Source of the DNA: Paroedura picta | Lineage: Eukaryota; Chordata; Lepidosauria; Squamata; Gekkonidae | Assembly (NCBI RefSeq): GCF_049243985.1 | Contig: NC_135384.1 | Location: 67,001-131,000, forward strand | Length of the DNA: 64,000 bases | Direction of reading: 5' to 3' | Shown: positions 63,104 through 64,000 of the stretch, piece by piece | Numbering within the stretch: the first letter of the stretch is position 1 | How the letters are laid out: each line of letters starts with the position of its first letter | Notes under the pieces: generated by a model | The model's input: the letters and a program-made list of their open reading frames with translations, nothing else | What the model was told of the DNA's origin: nothing | Database searches by the model: none | Made by a program: the position numbers and the translations under genes

Positions 63104-63108
63104 AAAAA
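63104..63108 (-). terminator. Pol III terminator of tRNA-Trp
   Basis: AAAAA on the plus strand is TTTTT on the transcribed strand, 19 nt past the tRNA 3' end. Confidence 0.75.
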
Positions 63109-63127
63109 GACCACTAGAGAATTCACC

Positions 63128-63199
63128 TGACCCCGGCGTGATTTGAACACGCAGCCTTCTGATCTGGAGTCAGACGCGCTACCGTTGCGCCACGAGGTC
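63128..63199 (-). tRNA. tRNA-Trp (CCA)
   Basis: The minus strand reads a 72-nt cloverleaf starting GACCTCGTGGCGCAACGG, with anticodon CCA in 'GACTCCAGATC' and B box 'GTGTTCAAATC'. It matches vertebrate tRNA-Trp; the T loop has A where G is usual (TTCAAAT). The acceptor stem pairs fully and a T5 terminator follows. Confidence 0.94.
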
Positions 63200-64000
63200 A
63201 ACTACAACCAAACCTTCCTTCCAGCAGGGAAGTCACTCCAGCCTCCGGCTGCCTGAAGCCTCGATTTGGCTGTGCTTGCTCAGCCCGTTGGGGCAGGCAG
63301 TACAGAAGCAGGAGCCAAATGGCAGGGAGCGCCAGGCTCTTATCTGCCGCTGTTGACCTCTGCCCAGTAACACTCCCCGAACTTACCTGTTGATGGCTTG
63401 GTGGTAAAGCAAAGGATTGCAACCTTCCAATTGGCCATATTATTATTAAGGATTGGCGATAATTCTGCATACCAGCGTGTCCTGGTTCAAGGCTTTGGCT
63501 CTTACCAGGCAGAGGAAGTGGCCTGTTCCTCTCTCAAACCTGTTTTTAATAAGGAGACATCCAGTAGCCATTGATTATGTTATGTGTATGTAAAACTGAC
63601 CTCATCCCAAGCCTGGGGGAAAAGTATTTGTCACTGGGGGGGGGGGGATAGCATGTGAGCAGCTTTTTGAACCTGGGGTCCTTAGATGGAATGAGGGGAG
63701 GAGACCCCAGGTTATTGGCCTGACATATGAGGGCTTCATCTCTCCCAGCCTCCAAGGGGAATCCTATTGCTGGTGCGCAGATTTGGAGAGAACTCCCTGT
63801 GTCTATTTTTCTGCAGTAAAATAAATATTAAAAGACATTCTTCTCCATGTAACTAACTGGAACCCTGATTAGCCTGCAGGGCAATCGCTGTTGAGTCAGC
63901 TGGCAACGCGGGGAGGGCTTGGCCCAGGCCCCTTGTGGCAGGGGAGGAGGGGAGCAGCTCTGCCTGAGCACTTGGAGCCAGGCCCTTTGGCCAGAGCCTC
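63200..64000. other. Intergenic, no gene seen
   Basis: No recognisable exon or repeat. An AATAAA at about 63820 has no obvious upstream gene on the plus strand. Confidence 0.5.

Overview
This is a vertebrate nuclear window, and its repeats point to a squamate reptile. I see a BovB (RTE) LINE, its tRNA-derived Sauria-type SINE partner, CR1 and L2-like LINE pieces, small hAT elements with 8-bp target duplications, and Helitrons. Genes are intron-bearing with GT-AG junctions, promoters are CpG islands, and there are two pol III tRNA genes. Nothing prokaryotic is present. Exons were read by eye from splice sites, reading frame and recalled vertebrate homologues. For every host gene except the PILR-like tail, the TM4SF C terminus and the small 39.3-kb candidate, the exons add up to a whole number of codons.

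Layout. 1-4 kb is LINE and SINE debris. GAL3ST4 (+, 6616-10460) follows a CpG island at 4-5.5 kb; its second intron holds a nest in which a Helitron and a hAT element sit inside a CR1. TRAPPC14 (+, 12900-17369, 11 exons) and LAMTOR4 (-, 19175-19903) lie tail to tail. 20-26.9 kb is repeat-rich (long Helitron, L2-like LINE, MITE, Sauria SINE). A four-span TM4SF L6-family gene (-, 26995-28296) is followed by the intronless MBLAC1 (-, 28876-29604), which is head to head with TAF6 (+, 29881-37607, 14 exons) across 276 bp. A CpG island at 38.4-39.6 kb carries a possible small membrane-protein exon (-). A PILR-like immunoreceptor (+, 44191-47632) follows, then two tandem acyl-CoA:monoacylglycerol acyltransferase-family genes: a MOGAT1/2-like gene (+, 48339-51271) and a MOGAT3-like gene (+, 56131-62407). 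The window ends with tRNA-Thr(AGT) and tRNA-Trp(CCA), both on the minus strand.

The order GAL3ST4-TRAPPC14-LAMTOR4-MBLAC1-TAF6, with orientations, matches human 7q22 as I recall it. Differences are a TM4SF gene between LAMTOR4 and MBLAC1 and no CNPY4 between MBLAC1 and TAF6. PILR and MOGAT3 genes are also on human 7q22, so this looks like an ancestral linkage group in a more compact arrangement. The genes are not an operon and share no single pathway: sulfation of Golgi glycans (GAL3ST4), TRAPPII trafficking (TRAPPC14), lysosomal mTORC1 control (LAMTOR4), histone pre-mRNA processing (MBLAC1), TFIID (TAF6), immune inhibition (PILR-like) and glycerolipid synthesis (MOGATs).

I found no wholly new system. 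The most interesting items are the PILR-like receptor that keeps the sialic-acid-binding Arg, Trp and Gln of mammalian PILR-alpha, the two MOGAT paralogues with different intron structures, the unrecognised small membrane-protein exon, and the nested transposons with readable termini.
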